Source: Paenibacillus rhizophilus
GTDB lineage: Bacteria; Bacillota; Bacilli; Paenibacillales; Paenibacillaceae
Assembly (NCBI RefSeq): GCF_003854965.1
Contig: NZ_RQPI01000003.1
Coordinates: forward strand, 1 to 64,000
DNA length: 64,000 nt
Reading direction: 5' to 3'
Numbering within the stretch: position 1 is the first letter of the stretch; every line of letters starts with the position of its first letter. The notes below the pieces were generated by a model that was given only the letters and a program-made list of their open reading frames with translations, had not been told where the DNA came from and searched no databases. The position numbers were made by a program, and so were the translations under genes. Positions 28,601 through 38,154 of this stretch are shown here, piece by piece.

Positions 28601-29494
28601 ATGAGTTATGTATCAGGTACCGCAACAGGCTCCGCTGTAAAAGAGGCGAAAGTGATGAAGAAGGGCCGTATGAATGGAAGTGCCGGCATGAACCTGCTCG
28701 CCTATCTCGTCACCCTTATCGTTTTGCTTCCTTTTCTGTGGATGCTTCTGTTGTCATTCAAAACAAACAGCGACATTCTGAACAATCCGTTCAGTCTGCC
28801 CAAAACGCTGAGCTTTGACAATTACGAGCGGGCGTTTACGACGCTGAATATGGGGCTGCTGTATAAAAATACGTTCATCATCGCCGTCATCACCATCGTG
28901 ATTGAAGTGTTGATTACGTTTATGAGCTCCTATGCTTTGACTCGGATGGTGTTCCGCTCCGAACGCTTGAGAAATTCCTTGACCGCGTTCCTGCTGGCGG
29001 GGTTAGCCATACCGGCGTTCATCCTGCTGTTCCCGGTGTACCGGCTGACCTTGTCCTTCGGGCTGCTCAACACGTATGCTTCGCTGATCATTCCCTATAT
29101 CGCGACTTCAATTTCCTTCAATACGCTGCTCTTCACAGGCTTTCTCCGCGGATTTCCGAGAGAGGTGGAGGAAGCGGCAGTTATCGACGGCTGCGGTCTC
29201 CTTACACTGGGCAGGTCTGTCGTATTCCCGATTATTATCCCGGTGGTCGCCACGGTGTTCATTTTCAATATGCTGTATATCTGGAACGAGTTCCCGTTTG
29301 CGGTCACCTTAATCAGCGATGAAACGATGACCACGATCTCGCTTGGCATTTCCCAGTTCAAAGGCCGCTTTAACATTGATTACGGCGGCATCATTGCGGC
29401 GAGCACGCTGCTCATTATCCCGCAGCTGGTATTCTTCGCCGTCTTTCAAAGATTCATTATCGAAGGCATGACGGCCGGGGCCGTAAAGGGGTAA
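28601..29494 (+). CDS. Carbohydrate ABC transporter permease, MalG-like
   Basis: A 297-residue membrane protein with the MalG-type layout: first helix LLAYLVTLIVLLPFLWMLLLSFK, the segment SDILNNPFSLPKTLSFDNYERAF, the EAA-like loop EVEEAAVIDGCGLLTLGRSVVFP and a final helix before FIIEGMTAGAVKG. GGGGTGGAG precedes the start 12 bases after the first permease. An unusual ~25-residue N-terminal extension (SYVSGTATGSAVKEAKVMKK) precedes the first helix; an internal start at ATG 28655 could remove part of it. Confidence 0.92.
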   Translation: MSYVSGTATGSAVKEAKVMKKGRMNGSAGMNLLAYLVTLIVLLPFLWMLLLSFKTNSDILNNPFSLPKTLSFDNYERAFTTLNMGLLYKNTFIIAVITIVIEVLITFMSSYALTRMVFRSERLRNSLTAFLLAGLAIPAFILLFPVYRLTLSFGLLNTYASLIIPYIATSISFNTLLFTGFLRGFPREVEEAAVIDGCGLLTLGRSVVFPIIIPVVATVFIFNMLYIWNEFPFAVTLISDETMTTISLGISQFKGRFNIDYGGIIAASTLLIIPQLVFFAVFQRFIIEGMTAGAVKG

Positions 29495-29573
29495 ACAAGT
29501 ACCTGCTGGCAACCTATCGGCAACAACTCTTTTATATAGAAAAAATTATTTCACGCTAAAGGAGAGATTACGC

Positions 29574-30926
29574 ATGCATACTCAATCGTTGAATTTGCTC
29601 GGTCAATTGACCCAGGTGAAGGAGGTCCGCTCGGCTCGCGTATCCAGCTGGGATCAGGACGGACGAAATCAAGATTATTGGATGATTCCGGCCGGCGGCT
29701 CCGTCGTGCTTGGCGATATGGAAGGACCGGGCAGCATCAATCATATCTGGATGACCTCGTTCTGCCGCCGGGTACACGGGCCAAGCGTAATGAATCCCGA
29801 GTGGGGCGGCAATATCGCGCCTGTTAACGAAATCCATAACGCGCTCGGCGTGACCTGGGAATCGGCCGATCCGGCCTGGTACCGCAAGGTGCTGATCCGA
29901 ATGACCTGGGACGATGAGTCCCATCCAAGCGTGCTTGTACCGTATGGCGATTTCTTCTGCATCGGCCATTCCATGCCCGGCAACTTCGCTTCCCTTCCGT
30001 TCACCGTTTCGGTGAAACCGGAGGAGCAGTTCAAATTCGGCGGCGTGGCTTCGGTCAACTGCTATCTGCCGATGCCTTTCAACAAACGGGCCAAAATCGA
30101 GATCATTAATGAAAATGATGTGCCGTTCGGCTTGTACTTCCATATCGATTACGAGCTGTACAAGCAGCCGCTTGGCGATGATACCGCTTATTTTCATGCG
30201 CAGTGGCGCCGCGAGAATCCTTGCGACGGCTGGGGGCCGAATCTTCAGGTGAATACACCGGAAGTTAACCAGGTGGCCAATCTGGACGGCGAAGGAAATT
30301 ACGTCATTCTGGAGGCGGAAGGCAAAGGCCACTATATCGGCTGCAACCTCTCGGTCACCCATTTCCAGGGCAGCTGGTGGGGCGAGGGGGACGATATGAT
30401 TTTCATCGACGGAGAGAAGCTGCCGAGCATTGTCGGCACGGGCGCTGAGGATTATTTCAACCATGCCTGGGGGATGCAAAAGAATGCGTTCCCGTTCCAC
30501 GGCTCCATTGTGCATGAGAGCGACGTTCCGGGCTATCAGGTCTCCTACCGGTTTCATATCACCGACCCGGTGCATTTCTCGGAGAGCCTCAAAGTAACAA
30601 TCGAGCACGGTCATGCCAACCACCTGTCCGACGACTGGTCGTCGACCGCATACTGGTACCAGACCCTGCCGTCCAAGCCGTTCGGCATTCTGCCTGTGGA
30701 AGAGCGGATTCAGCGGATGCCGCAATTCCCTAGCCCGGGGCCGCTTAAGCCGGCCGCTCTGAACGAAGAGATGGAAGAATCCTTCAGACTGGCTGCAGAA
30801 CGGATGGACGGCTATGCCAAAGGGCGAGAAGAGCAGGTTCAAATTAAAACGGACCGGGTGTCCTGGCATTCGGAAGGCAATATCATGCAAAGCAAAAGCG
30901 TGCGTGATTCGTTCTTGTCCAAATAA
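29574..30926 (+). CDS. GH172-family enzyme (DUF2961), difructose anhydride / alpha-fructofuranosidase type
   Basis: 450 residues, no signal peptide, hence cytoplasmic. The DUF2961 fold is clear: MEGPGSINHIWMTS, PYGDFFCIGH, CYLPMPFNKRAKIEIINE and GTGAEDYFNHAWG. Two glutamates 21 residues apart, Glu271 (WWGEGDD) and Glu292 (GTGAED), correspond in spacing and almost in number to the catalytic pair I recall for the bifidobacterial GH172 difructose dianhydride I synthase/hydrolase. GH172 members act on alpha-D-fructofuranosides or arabinofuranosides. Placement between a sugar importer and a GH32 beta-fructosidase supports the fructose side: opening a cyclic difructose to inulobiose. AAAGGAGAG precedes the ATG. 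Confidence 0.88.
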   Translation: MHTQSLNLLGQLTQVKEVRSARVSSWDQDGRNQDYWMIPAGGSVVLGDMEGPGSINHIWMTSFCRRVHGPSVMNPEWGGNIAPVNEIHNALGVTWESADPAWYRKVLIRMTWDDESHPSVLVPYGDFFCIGHSMPGNFASLPFTVSVKPEEQFKFGGVASVNCYLPMPFNKRAKIEIINENDVPFGLYFHIDYELYKQPLGDDTAYFHAQWRRENPCDGWGPNLQVNTPEVNQVANLDGEGNYVILEAEGKGHYIGCNLSVTHFQGSWWGEGDDMIFIDGEKLPSIVGTGAEDYFNHAWGMQKNAFPFHGSIVHESDVPGYQVSYRFHITDPVHFSESLKVTIEHGHANHLSDDWSSTAYWYQTLPSKPFGILPVEERIQRMPQFPSPGPLKPAALNEEMEESFRLAAERMDGYAKGREEQVQIKTDRVSWHSEGNIMQSKSVRDSFLSK

Positions 30927-30946
30927 GAGAGGGTGGAGGGATACTA

Positions 30947-32452
30947 GTGGAGCTACCAACTCAAGGAGCGTTGCTGCACCGGGAAGCGTTGTTAAAGGCG
31001 GAACAGTCCATTTCCAGGATCAAGGACACCGTCGGTAAGGACCCGGGACGGCTGAAATATCATTTTATGGCGCCAGCATTTTGGATTAACGATCCGAACG
31101 GCCTGATTTTTTACAAGGGCGAATATCATTTGTTCTACCAGCATTATCCGTATGCGGCCAAATGGGGCGCCATGCACTGGGGCCACGCCAAAAGCAAGGA
31201 TCTCGTCCACTGGGAGCATCTGCCGATCGCGCTCGCCCCAAGCGAGCCTTATGATCTGCATGATCGGGGGGGCGTCTTTTCGGGCAGCGCGGTTGACGAC
31301 AACGGCGTTTTGTCCGTTCTCTATACGGGGACAGTCATTAAAGACGGCGTTCTGATCCAGTCCCAGTGCCTGGCCACCAGCCAGGACGGGATCACCTTCG
31401 AGAAGTATGAAGGCAACCCGGTCATTCCCGGTCCGCCGGAGGACGGCTCCGCCGATTTCCGCGATCCGAAAGTTTGGAAGCATGACGGAACGTGGTACAT
31501 GGTCGTTGGCTCCGGTAAAGACGGAATAGGGAAGGCTTTGCTCTACAAATCTCCGGATCTTCGCGGATGGAACTACGCAGGCGTTCTGGCCGAAAGCGAC
31601 GGAACGATGGGGACGATGTGGGAGTGCCCGGATTTCTTCCCTCTGGATGGACGCTATGTGCTGCTGTTCTCGCCGATGGGCATGGGAGAACGCAAAACCA
31701 TCTATCTGGTCGGGGACATGGATTATGAAACCGGCCGGTTCACCTGGGACACGATGGGCGATGTGGATCTCGGCTTTGAATACTACGCTCCGCAGTCTTT
31801 CTTGGACGGCCAGGGCAGACGGATCATCATCGCCTGGCTGAACGCTTGGGACTGGATGCCGTGGTTCAAGGACTTCGGGCCGACGGCTGTCAATCACTGG
31901 TGCGGCGCCATGTCGGCCCCGCGTACCGTGGAGCTGGACGGCGATGGCCGGCTGAAATTCACGCCAGTGAAGGAATTGGAGGTTCTCCGCAGAGAGCATT
32001 ACCATATAGAGCAGACCGCAGTCACACCGGAAGTTTCGGTGATCCCGAAATATGTGGGCAGCGACTGCCTGGAGATTAAGGTGGAGTTCGAAATGTTCGG
32101 CTGCACGGCCGAAGAAATCGGGTTCGTGCTGAGGGGTTCCGAGGACGGTGCGCAGCAGACGCTGCTCGTCTATAATACGAAGACCGGCGAGCTGCGCTTT
32201 GACCGCACCGGCTCCGACGGCTGGAGCGAGGGCGTCCGGTCGGCTGTTCTGGAGAGAACGGGGGAAGAGCCGCTAAGAATTCATATTTTTGTCGATACCT
32301 GTGTAGTAGAGGTTTATACCGATAATTACCGGACCTCCATGACCAATAATATCTATCCGGAGCCCGCCAGCATTGCGCTGGAAGTCTTCGCAAGCGGCGG
32401 CAGCGCGAATATCGCGTCGCTGGATATCTGGAAGCTGCGGTCGGCGTGGTAA
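30947..32452 (+). CDS. GH32 beta-fructofuranosidase
   Basis: A 501-residue intracellular family 32 enzyme hydrolysing beta-fructofuranosyl bonds (sucrose, inulin- or levan-type oligosaccharides). The nucleophile is Asp49 in FWINDPNG, the transition-state stabiliser lies in FRDPKVW (about 171-177), and the acid/base is Glu226 in MWECPDF. A five-bladed propeller is followed by a C-terminal beta-sandwich (about 345-500). The start is GTG 30947 after GGAGGG. No signal peptide, consistent with intact uptake by the neighbouring importer. Together with GH172 it would reduce fructan dimers or difructose anhydride to fructose. Confidence 0.94.
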   Translation: MELPTQGALLHREALLKAEQSISRIKDTVGKDPGRLKYHFMAPAFWINDPNGLIFYKGEYHLFYQHYPYAAKWGAMHWGHAKSKDLVHWEHLPIALAPSEPYDLHDRGGVFSGSAVDDNGVLSVLYTGTVIKDGVLIQSQCLATSQDGITFEKYEGNPVIPGPPEDGSADFRDPKVWKHDGTWYMVVGSGKDGIGKALLYKSPDLRGWNYAGVLAESDGTMGTMWECPDFFPLDGRYVLLFSPMGMGERKTIYLVGDMDYETGRFTWDTMGDVDLGFEYYAPQSFLDGQGRRIIIAWLNAWDWMPWFKDFGPTAVNHWCGAMSAPRTVELDGDGRLKFTPVKELEVLRREHYHIEQTAVTPEVSVIPKYVGSDCLEIKVEFEMFGCTAEEIGFVLRGSEDGAQQTLLVYNTKTGELRFDRTGSDGWSEGVRSAVLERTGEEPLRIHIFVDTCVVEVYTDNYRTSMTNNIYPEPASIALEVFASGGSANIASLDIWKLRSAW

Positions 32453-32498
32453 GTCATCGTACCCGAATGCCAATGATTGGCACTTGATTACATGAGCG

Positions 32499-32537
32499 AA
32501 AGCAGCCCGCTTTTCCTAACAGGAAAGCGGGCTGCTT
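32499..32537. terminator. Bidirectional terminator between converging genes
   Basis: AGCAGCCCGCTTT pairs with AAAGCGGGCTGCT around a short CCTAACAGG loop. It lies between the GH32 stop and the stop of the minus-strand hydrolase and can serve both; flanking T/A tracts are short. Confidence 0.75.
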
Positions 32538-32578
32538 GTGCTCTTGCCGGCGCATCGCGCTCAAAAACATGGCAAACC

Positions 32579-34030
32579 TTACAGCGTCTGAAAATCAATC
32601 TCCGGATCATCCGCATGAGGTCCGTTGATGAGTTCGCCCGCGCCCCCCTTTAAATATTTATCGAAGAAATCCAGAACGTACCGGTTCACAAGATAAGCCC
32701 CTCTGTCCCCGTCAATGCTGCCGGTCATACCCATATATTTGATTAACGGCGAATAGAATTGCAGATCTGTAAAATTAAAATGGGCCGTTCCCTTGATATG
32801 AATGCTTTTGCCTCCGCGTTCGACAACATGGCGGGCAATCTGCGTCTCTTTGGCGAACCTTTCCCGGATTTCCTCAGGAACCGCAGGATCGTCTAGGGCT
32901 TCAATTATGTTCGCGGAAGCATCGGACTGTAAGAACATAAACGGCTTGTTCAATTGGTCCCGGTCCAATTCAAGCAGCGACCCATCCATGTTAATCCCGG
33001 CTTTGATTTTGTCGATCGTATAGGCTGCGTTATAGGCGGTTGCCCCGCCGAACGAATGGCCCATAATGCCAACGTTGTCCAAATCGATTTTGCCCTTAAA
33101 ATCACTTTCCACCCGTCCCGCATTCAGCGAATCTAATTGATTCAGCACAAATTCCACATCCTGAGTCCATATCTCTCCGATAGCGGGGGCTTTATCATAG
33201 ATATCCTCGGCAGAGAGTTCCGTTTTAAATCCTGTTATTCGGCCGTCCGAAAATGCCGTTGCCGCCGTACTGTACGTATGGTCGATAGCGGCTACGATAT
33301 ACCCGTGGCTTGCCAGATTTTCGGCTTGCGAGGCATGAAGCATTCGGCTGGTGCCCAGGCCGTGGCTGATGATAACCAAGGGGTAAGGTTTGAGGGACGG
33401 GAGGACGGGCGCATCATGAAAGGAATGGCTGCGCGCATACTTCCAGTAATCCAGGGCAAACGCAGGCAGATGAAGCCCTTCGGCAAAAGCTGAGATGTAA
33501 TTGTGAAAAATTTGCGGGTCCTGGGGAAAAAGAAACTGCGGCGGGCCGTCCGTCTTTTCCGCCGGATACCATACTTGTACTACGAGCTCGCGTTTATCTC
33601 CCGGATCGGTTGTGAGCGTCTCCTCGCGGTTCCCGTCGATCCAATCAAAGGTAGCCGTCCCAACCGCATCGGCTCCGTCCGGCTTGGGCAAATCAATGAC
33701 CGGCAGAGCTGCAGCCAGAACGGTGGAGAGTATAACCAGCACGCTTAGCGCAAGGCCGTTTATATACCGGAGAACACGCCGTTTTTTCACCGCTGGAACC
33801 GGTCTGAATAGTCTAAGCAGAATGCTTCCCAGCAGGATGAGAGTGACGAAATAAAGGGGAACCAGCTGCCACCGGTAGCCTTCCAGAAGCAGCTGCAGCA
33901 CCGGAATCGTGAGCAATCCGGCGCCAATCAGCATATTCGTTGTTTTGCGGGGGGAGGTTGGCTTGGCAAAAACAAAATAGAACAACACCAACAAATCAAG
34001 CGCCGCCAGGGTCATTTCCAACATACGCAT
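32579..34030 (-). CDS. Membrane-anchored alpha/beta hydrolase, PAF-acetylhydrolase-like
   Basis: 483 residues. Three or four N-terminal membrane helices (within residues 5-112) precede a platelet-activating-factor-acetylhydrolase-type alpha/beta-hydrolase domain. The oxyanion-hole strand is ISHGLG (221-226), the nucleophile Ser326 in GHSFGG, the likely acid Asp349 in INMDGS, and the likely base His is in KGTAHFNF near 417. The catalytic domain probably faces outward. Substrate is unknown; related proteins hydrolyse short esters or modified phospholipids. GAGGAG lies eight bases before the ATG. No operon partners. Confidence 0.82.
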   Translation of the reverse strand: MRMLEMTLAALDLLVLFYFVFAKPTSPRKTTNMLIGAGLLTIPVLQLLLEGYRWQLVPLYFVTLILLGSILLRLFRPVPAVKKRRVLRYINGLALSVLVILSTVLAAALPVIDLPKPDGADAVGTATFDWIDGNREETLTTDPGDKRELVVQVWYPAEKTDGPPQFLFPQDPQIFHNYISAFAEGLHLPAFALDYWKYARSHSFHDAPVLPSLKPYPLVIISHGLGTSRMLHASQAENLASHGYIVAAIDHTYSTAATAFSDGRITGFKTELSAEDIYDKAPAIGEIWTQDVEFVLNQLDSLNAGRVESDFKGKIDLDNVGIMGHSFGGATAYNAAYTIDKIKAGINMDGSLLELDRDQLNKPFMFLQSDASANIIEALDDPAVPEEIRERFAKETQIARHVVERGGKSIHIKGTAHFNFTDLQFYSPLIKYMGMTGSIDGDRGAYLVNRYVLDFFDKYLKGGAGELINGPHADDPEIDFQTL

Positions 34031-34104
34031 TGCATAATCTCCTCAATTCATCTGGTTTGCCATCATCATATCGAATCAAGGTTAATTCTGCGGGCAGGTA
34101 ATGT

Positions 34105-34884
34105 TTAAAATTGGGTTAAATCTTTGGCCTGACGGCTCTTGTTTATATATTCTCTCCGGTATTCGCGCGGAGGCATGCCAAAGCATTTGGTAAACACCTT
34201 TGCAAAATATTTAGTGTCCGGATACCCTATGCTTTCGCATATTTCATATTGCTTCAGCTCGGGGTTTTTCAGCAGCAGGCACGCCTTTTCCATACGGAGT
34301 CCTGTGAGATAATTGACGAACGTCTCTCCGGTCACCGCTTTAAATACTTGTCCGAAATAATGGGGGGTAAGATGGACCTCCTCCGCCGTTCTTTTTAACG
34401 AAAGAGGCTTGTCCAGATTTGTTTTCATATAGGTAATGGCTCGTTCCACAATGGCTTCGTGATACGTTTTGGGAGACTCGGCATCGCCTGATTCTTCTCC
34501 CTTTTTTGTTTCCGTGTCCAGAAGGCTGTCTACAATGGAGAATAGCTCATCGGTATCAATCGGCTTGGTTACATATCCTTTTGCCTGATACCGCAGGGCG
34601 GTGCAGGCATAGGTGAACTCCTCGTACCCGCTGATGAGAATGACGCTGATCCCCGGCTTGGTTTCATAAAGACGCTGCAGCAGCTCCAGACCGCTCATGT
34701 CCGGCATATGGATATCTGTCAGGATCATATCCAGGTCTCCCTGCTCCACCCACTGCAAGGCTTCTCTTCCGCTGGAAGCCGTGCCGACCACCTCTATGTT
34801 CCGCTCTTTCCACTCCTCCATCGAGCGCAAGCTGTCAGAGATCATCCATTCATCGTCCACGATCAACAGTTTAATTGTTCTCAT
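34105..34884 (-). CDS. Response regulator with AraC-type output, YesN-like
   Basis: 259 residues: a receiver domain (about 1-120) with acidic pair Asp10/Asp11, phospho-acceptor Asp57 (MILTDIHMPDMSG) and Lys in YVTKPID, then two AraC helix-turn-helix motifs (LSLKRTAEEVHLTPHYFGQ and YEICESIGYPDTKYFAKVF). The start at 34884 follows TAGGAGG; longer readings ignore it. It overlaps the kinase gene by 14 bases. The pair stands divergent to the sugar importer operon at 36.8 kb and probably activates it when its substrate is sensed outside the cell. Confidence 0.93.
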   Translation of the reverse strand: MRTIKLLIVDDEWMISDSLRSMEEWKERNIEVVGTASSGREALQWVEQGDLDMILTDIHMPDMSGLELLQRLYETKPGISVILISGYEEFTYACTALRYQAKGYVTKPIDTDELFSIVDSLLDTETKKGEESGDAESPKTYHEAIVERAITYMKTNLDKPLSLKRTAEEVHLTPHYFGQVFKAVTGETFVNYLTGLRMEKACLLLKNPELKQYEICESIGYPDTKYFAKVFTKCFGMPPREYRREYINKSRQAKDLTQF

Positions 34885-36679
34885 TGCCGAACCTCCTAGG
34901 CAGTTTAATGGTAACATTCATGCCCTGCTGGGGAGCGCTGTCCACGGACAGCCCGTACGTCTCTCCAAAGTGGAGACGGATTCGCGACTGAACGTTAAGG
35001 ATCCCCACTTTTTGTCCATACTTGGTGAGATTCTCTGAGTGATACTCCAGGTTGTGGCGCAGCTCTTTCAGCGCTGCCTTATCCAGGCCTACGCCATAAT
35101 CTCTCACCTGCAGATAGACGGCATCCTGCTCCAGCCAGCCTTTGATCTCAATGCGTCCGCTGACCTCTTCACTTGCAATGGGGTCCAACCCGTGCAGAAC
35201 GGCGTTCTCCACGATCGGTTGAATAATCCATTTCACCGTAAATAAGCTTCGGATCTCTTCGTCGATATCGATTGAATATTGAATAGGCTTTTTCAGGCGG
35301 ATTTGGTGCAGTTCCAGGTAGCAGGCCGCGTATTCCAGCTCTCTCCAGATCGGAATCATCGTATCGAACGTACTGATCGACGCCCTCAGCAGCTTGCCTA
35401 AGAGAACGATCATCTTACTGATCTGCGGCTCTTTCCGCTTACGCGCCAAACTGTTGATAGACTCCAGTGTGTTGTATAGGAAATGCGGGTTGATCTGGGA
35501 CTGCAGCGCGGTTACCTCGGCGTCACGCTTTTTGCTTTGTTCTTCATAAACGAGCTGAATCAACTCCTTGATCTTCTCCACCATATGGTTAAATCCAAGT
35601 CCCAGCTGGCCGATCTCGTCCTTTCGCTTCAGCTTAAACAGAGAATAAAACTCTCCCCGGCCCACCTTTCCCATCAGGTACTGCAAATAGCGGATCGGGC
35701 CGGATATGCGATGGGATAAGTAAAAGGAGACCAGCAGACAAAAGGCGATGCTCGGCAAAATGATCCAATAGACCGAATTGCGGATACGGTGGATGGGCTC
35801 ATACAGCTTGTCTTCCTGAAAATAGCCCGTTAATATCAGACCCGTTTCATCGTTTGTCCGGGTAACCAGCCGATACACGTCGCCGTTAAGGTCGGTGATC
35901 CGTTCCGCCATATTTAAGTTCTTGAGCTCTTCCGGACGGAACAGCCCGGTATCTTGGGGATATAACAATTGACCGCTTGAGTTGGTGATCAGCAGGCCGA
36001 TTTCCGTTTCTCCAGGGACGTTATGCGAAAGGGAGGAGCTTTGGAACAAGCTTGCCAGCACATCGCGCTTAAAATCGATAATCAGCAGGCCTTTGGCTTT
36101 CAAATCCCTGCTGAACACCTGCTGCACGTAAGAAAACACCTGCTCTTGCGCTTCTTGGTTACTGTACGGCCGATCGTGCAGGGGGGTCAGCCTGTGCTCT
36201 ATGGATAACGGAGGCAGCTGCGGAATCCAGTTAAAGTGGTAGAAGCCGCTGTGCTCGCGATTCAAAGAATAACCGTAGGTATAGACATAGCCTTGCTCGT
36301 TTACCAGAGTGATCCCCGCGTTTTCAGGCCGGATGACATGAATGCCGGTGAACACTTGATCGAGCGGGAGAAAGGAACGCAGATAGTTATCGTAATCCTT
36401 GTTTTTTAGAAAGTCAGAGACCGCCGGGCTTGTATTTGAAATCTCGCCCATTCGTATCAAGTCGTTGAGATAAAAGGTGAGTACCTTGGAATGCTGATCT
36501 AACACGGAGGAGGCATCCTTATCTAATTTCCGGGTCAGTAAATCGGAGACATTGCTGTAGGTCAGAAGCCCCGCCAACGTCAAAGGAACGATCGACAACA
36601 GCAGAAAGCAGATTAAAAGTTTAAAAAAAATCGAGTGGATGAAGGTTACTGCTGCCGGTCTTCCTTTCAAGGGTTCCAC
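34871..36679 (-). CDS. Sensor histidine kinase, YesM-like
   Basis: About 602 residues. First membrane helix (FFKLLICFLLLSIVPLTLAGLL), a large extracellular sensor domain (about 40-290), second helix (VYWIILPSIAFCLLVSFYL), HAMP (about 320-370), and the His-kinase domain with phospho-acceptor His in QSQINPHFLYNTLESI, followed by an HATPase with N, G1 and G2 boxes (IVENAVLHG, VRDYGVGLD). I prefer the GTG at 36679, seven bases after AGGGGG; another GTG in frame at 36700 lacks a ribosome site. Partner of the overlapping response regulator gene. Confidence 0.92.
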   Translation of the reverse strand: MEPLKGRPAAVTFIHSIFFKLLICFLLLSIVPLTLAGLLTYSNVSDLLTRKLDKDASSVLDQHSKVLTFYLNDLIRMGEISNTSPAVSDFLKNKDYDNYLRSFLPLDQVFTGIHVIRPENAGITLVNEQGYVYTYGYSLNREHSGFYHFNWIPQLPPLSIEHRLTPLHDRPYSNQEAQEQVFSYVQQVFSRDLKAKGLLIIDFKRDVLASLFQSSSLSHNVPGETEIGLLITNSSGQLLYPQDTGLFRPEELKNLNMAERITDLNGDVYRLVTRTNDETGLILTGYFQEDKLYEPIHRIRNSVYWIILPSIAFCLLVSFYLSHRISGPIRYLQYLMGKVGRGEFYSLFKLKRKDEIGQLGLGFNHMVEKIKELIQLVYEEQSKKRDAEVTALQSQINPHFLYNTLESINSLARKRKEPQISKMIVLLGKLLRASISTFDTMIPIWRELEYAACYLELHQIRLKKPIQYSIDIDEEIRSLFTVKWIIQPIVENAVLHGLDPIASEEVSGRIEIKGWLEQDAVYLQVRDYGVGLDKAALKELRHNLEYHSENLTKYGQKVGILNVQSRIRLHFGETYGLSVDSAPQQGMNVTIKLPRRFGNENN

Positions 36680-36720
36680 TTTTTCGCCCCCTTTTCCCAC
36701 GATTTGAACTATTGTTTAAA

Positions 36721-36745
36721 ATCTAAAATATTTTAAAATTTAGAT
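36721..36745. promoter_or_regulatory. AT-rich inverted repeat between kinase and importer genes
   Basis: ATCTAAAAT and AATTTAGAT flank a 7-base centre (8 of 9 positions pair). It lies 45 bases before the binding-protein start in the divergent promoter region, a likely site for the AraC-type response regulator or a -35/-10 region. No better regulatory element is seen here. Confidence 0.45.
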
Positions 36746-36789
36746 AAGACGACGGCCGTCAACAAAACTAACATCAGGGAGTGAATTCC

Positions 36790-38139
36790 ATGCTAATTAG
36801 CAACCTTAAAAAATTTGTAGCGACTGCCTCCGTTTCTTTACTCTTGGTAGCCGGGTGTTCTTCTCCCACGGGCTCAAGCTCCAATGCCCCGGCGGAGAAC
36901 AAAGAGCCGGCCGCAGCTGCAGCAGCAGATAATAAGCAATTAAGCCTGCTGATCCCTAACTTTTACAACGATACGGAAAAGCATCAATGGGAAAGTGTAG
37001 TGAACAAATTCAAAGAATTAAACCCTGGTGTTGAAGTGACTTTGTCTAATGGTGATGTTAACACAGAGTCAGGAAAATTGACAACAACTCTGCAATCAGG
37101 TGTTACTCCTCCTGACGCTATCCTCATGAATGCAGGACCGGGCCGTGTCAGTATTTTGTCGGATGTGGGCCTGATTAAGCCGCTCGATGACTGGTATGCG
37201 AAGAACAGCTGGAAAGACAAGCTTCAGCCGTTTGCTTATCAAATGGCGGCAGTCAACGATACAATCTATGAATTGCCCCATACCGTCGATGCGATTGAGG
37301 TCTATTACAATAAAGATATTTTTGAAAAATATGCCATTCCGGTTCCCCAAACGGGCGACGAGTTTGTAGCAACGATGAAAAAGCTGAAGGATAACGGGGT
37401 CACCCCGCTGAATACGGCGGCCCGTACTTCGTTTACCGTTGGCGGCCTGTTCTCCAATATTATGGAATCCGTTGCAGGCAGAGATGCCGTGGAAGCACTG
37501 CTTTATGGAGAGAAACAATGGACCGACCCGGAGTTTGTCAAAGCGGGGGAAATGCTGGCGGACTGGGCCAAGCAGGGATACATCGGGAAGGAATCCATGT
37601 CTCTTAATCTCGCCGACCTTCAGCTATCCTTCCTGGACAAGAAGGTGGCAATGATGATCTCGCCTACCCACCTCATTTCCACGATCGTAGACAAGCAGGA
37701 GGAAGACAGTGTAGGAGCGTTCACGATGCCATCCTTTATCGGCGGGGAGAAGACAGATCCGACAGGCGGTCTAGGTTACACCTGGGTTGTTCCGTCAAAA
37801 GCCGCTCACCCCGAGCAAGCCGAAAACTGGCTGAATTTCATTGTCTCTGAAGATTATGCCAACGTCGTATTGAGTGATCCGTCCTACAATCTGATTCCTA
37901 CTTCCCAAGCGGCATTGAACGTCAAGCCGGCGGGTGCGCTGCTGACGAGTGCGATTCAGTCTATTGAGGCGAGATCAGGCTACAACCCGAGCGTATTCAT
38001 CGGAAGTGAAGCTAAAGAGGCCTACTACCAAAACCTGGTCGGACTTGTCGGAGGGTTAGTGAAGCCGCAGGAAGCGATGGGGAGAATAGCTGAAGGCGTC
38101 AAGAAGGATCAGGAGGCCGGTTACCAATTAACTAGATAG
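36790..38139 (+). CDS. Sugar-binding lipoprotein of ABC importer
   Basis: 449 residues. Signal peptide ending in lipobox VAGC (ASVSLLLVAGC), an Ala/Pro/Ser linker, then a family-1 solute-binding fold (LSLLIPNFYNDTEKHQWESVV, VYYNKDIFEKYAIPVPQTGDEF, PTGGLGYTWVVPSKA). The ATG at 36790 follows CAGGGAG. First gene of an operon with two permeases and three sugar-metabolism genes, under probable control of the divergent two-component system. Ligand unknown, likely a sugar or polyol whose catabolism uses the dehydrogenase and isomerase downstream. Confidence 0.92.
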   Translation: MLISNLKKFVATASVSLLLVAGCSSPTGSSSNAPAENKEPAAAAAADNKQLSLLIPNFYNDTEKHQWESVVNKFKELNPGVEVTLSNGDVNTESGKLTTTLQSGVTPPDAILMNAGPGRVSILSDVGLIKPLDDWYAKNSWKDKLQPFAYQMAAVNDTIYELPHTVDAIEVYYNKDIFEKYAIPVPQTGDEFVATMKKLKDNGVTPLNTAARTSFTVGGLFSNIMESVAGRDAVEALLYGEKQWTDPEFVKAGEMLADWAKQGYIGKESMSLNLADLQLSFLDKKVAMMISPTHLISTIVDKQEEDSVGAFTMPSFIGGEKTDPTGGLGYTWVVPSKAAHPEQAENWLNFIVSEDYANVVLSDPSYNLIPTSQAALNVKPAGALLTSAIQSIEARSGYNPSVFIGSEAKEAYYQNLVGLVGGLVKPQEAMGRIAEGVKKDQEAGYQLTR

Positions 38140-38154
38140 GAAGTGAAGAATACC

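Noticed and set aside
29568..30959. 463-codon open frame on the minus strand
   Set aside because: It is antisense to the GH172 gene with no domain of its own.
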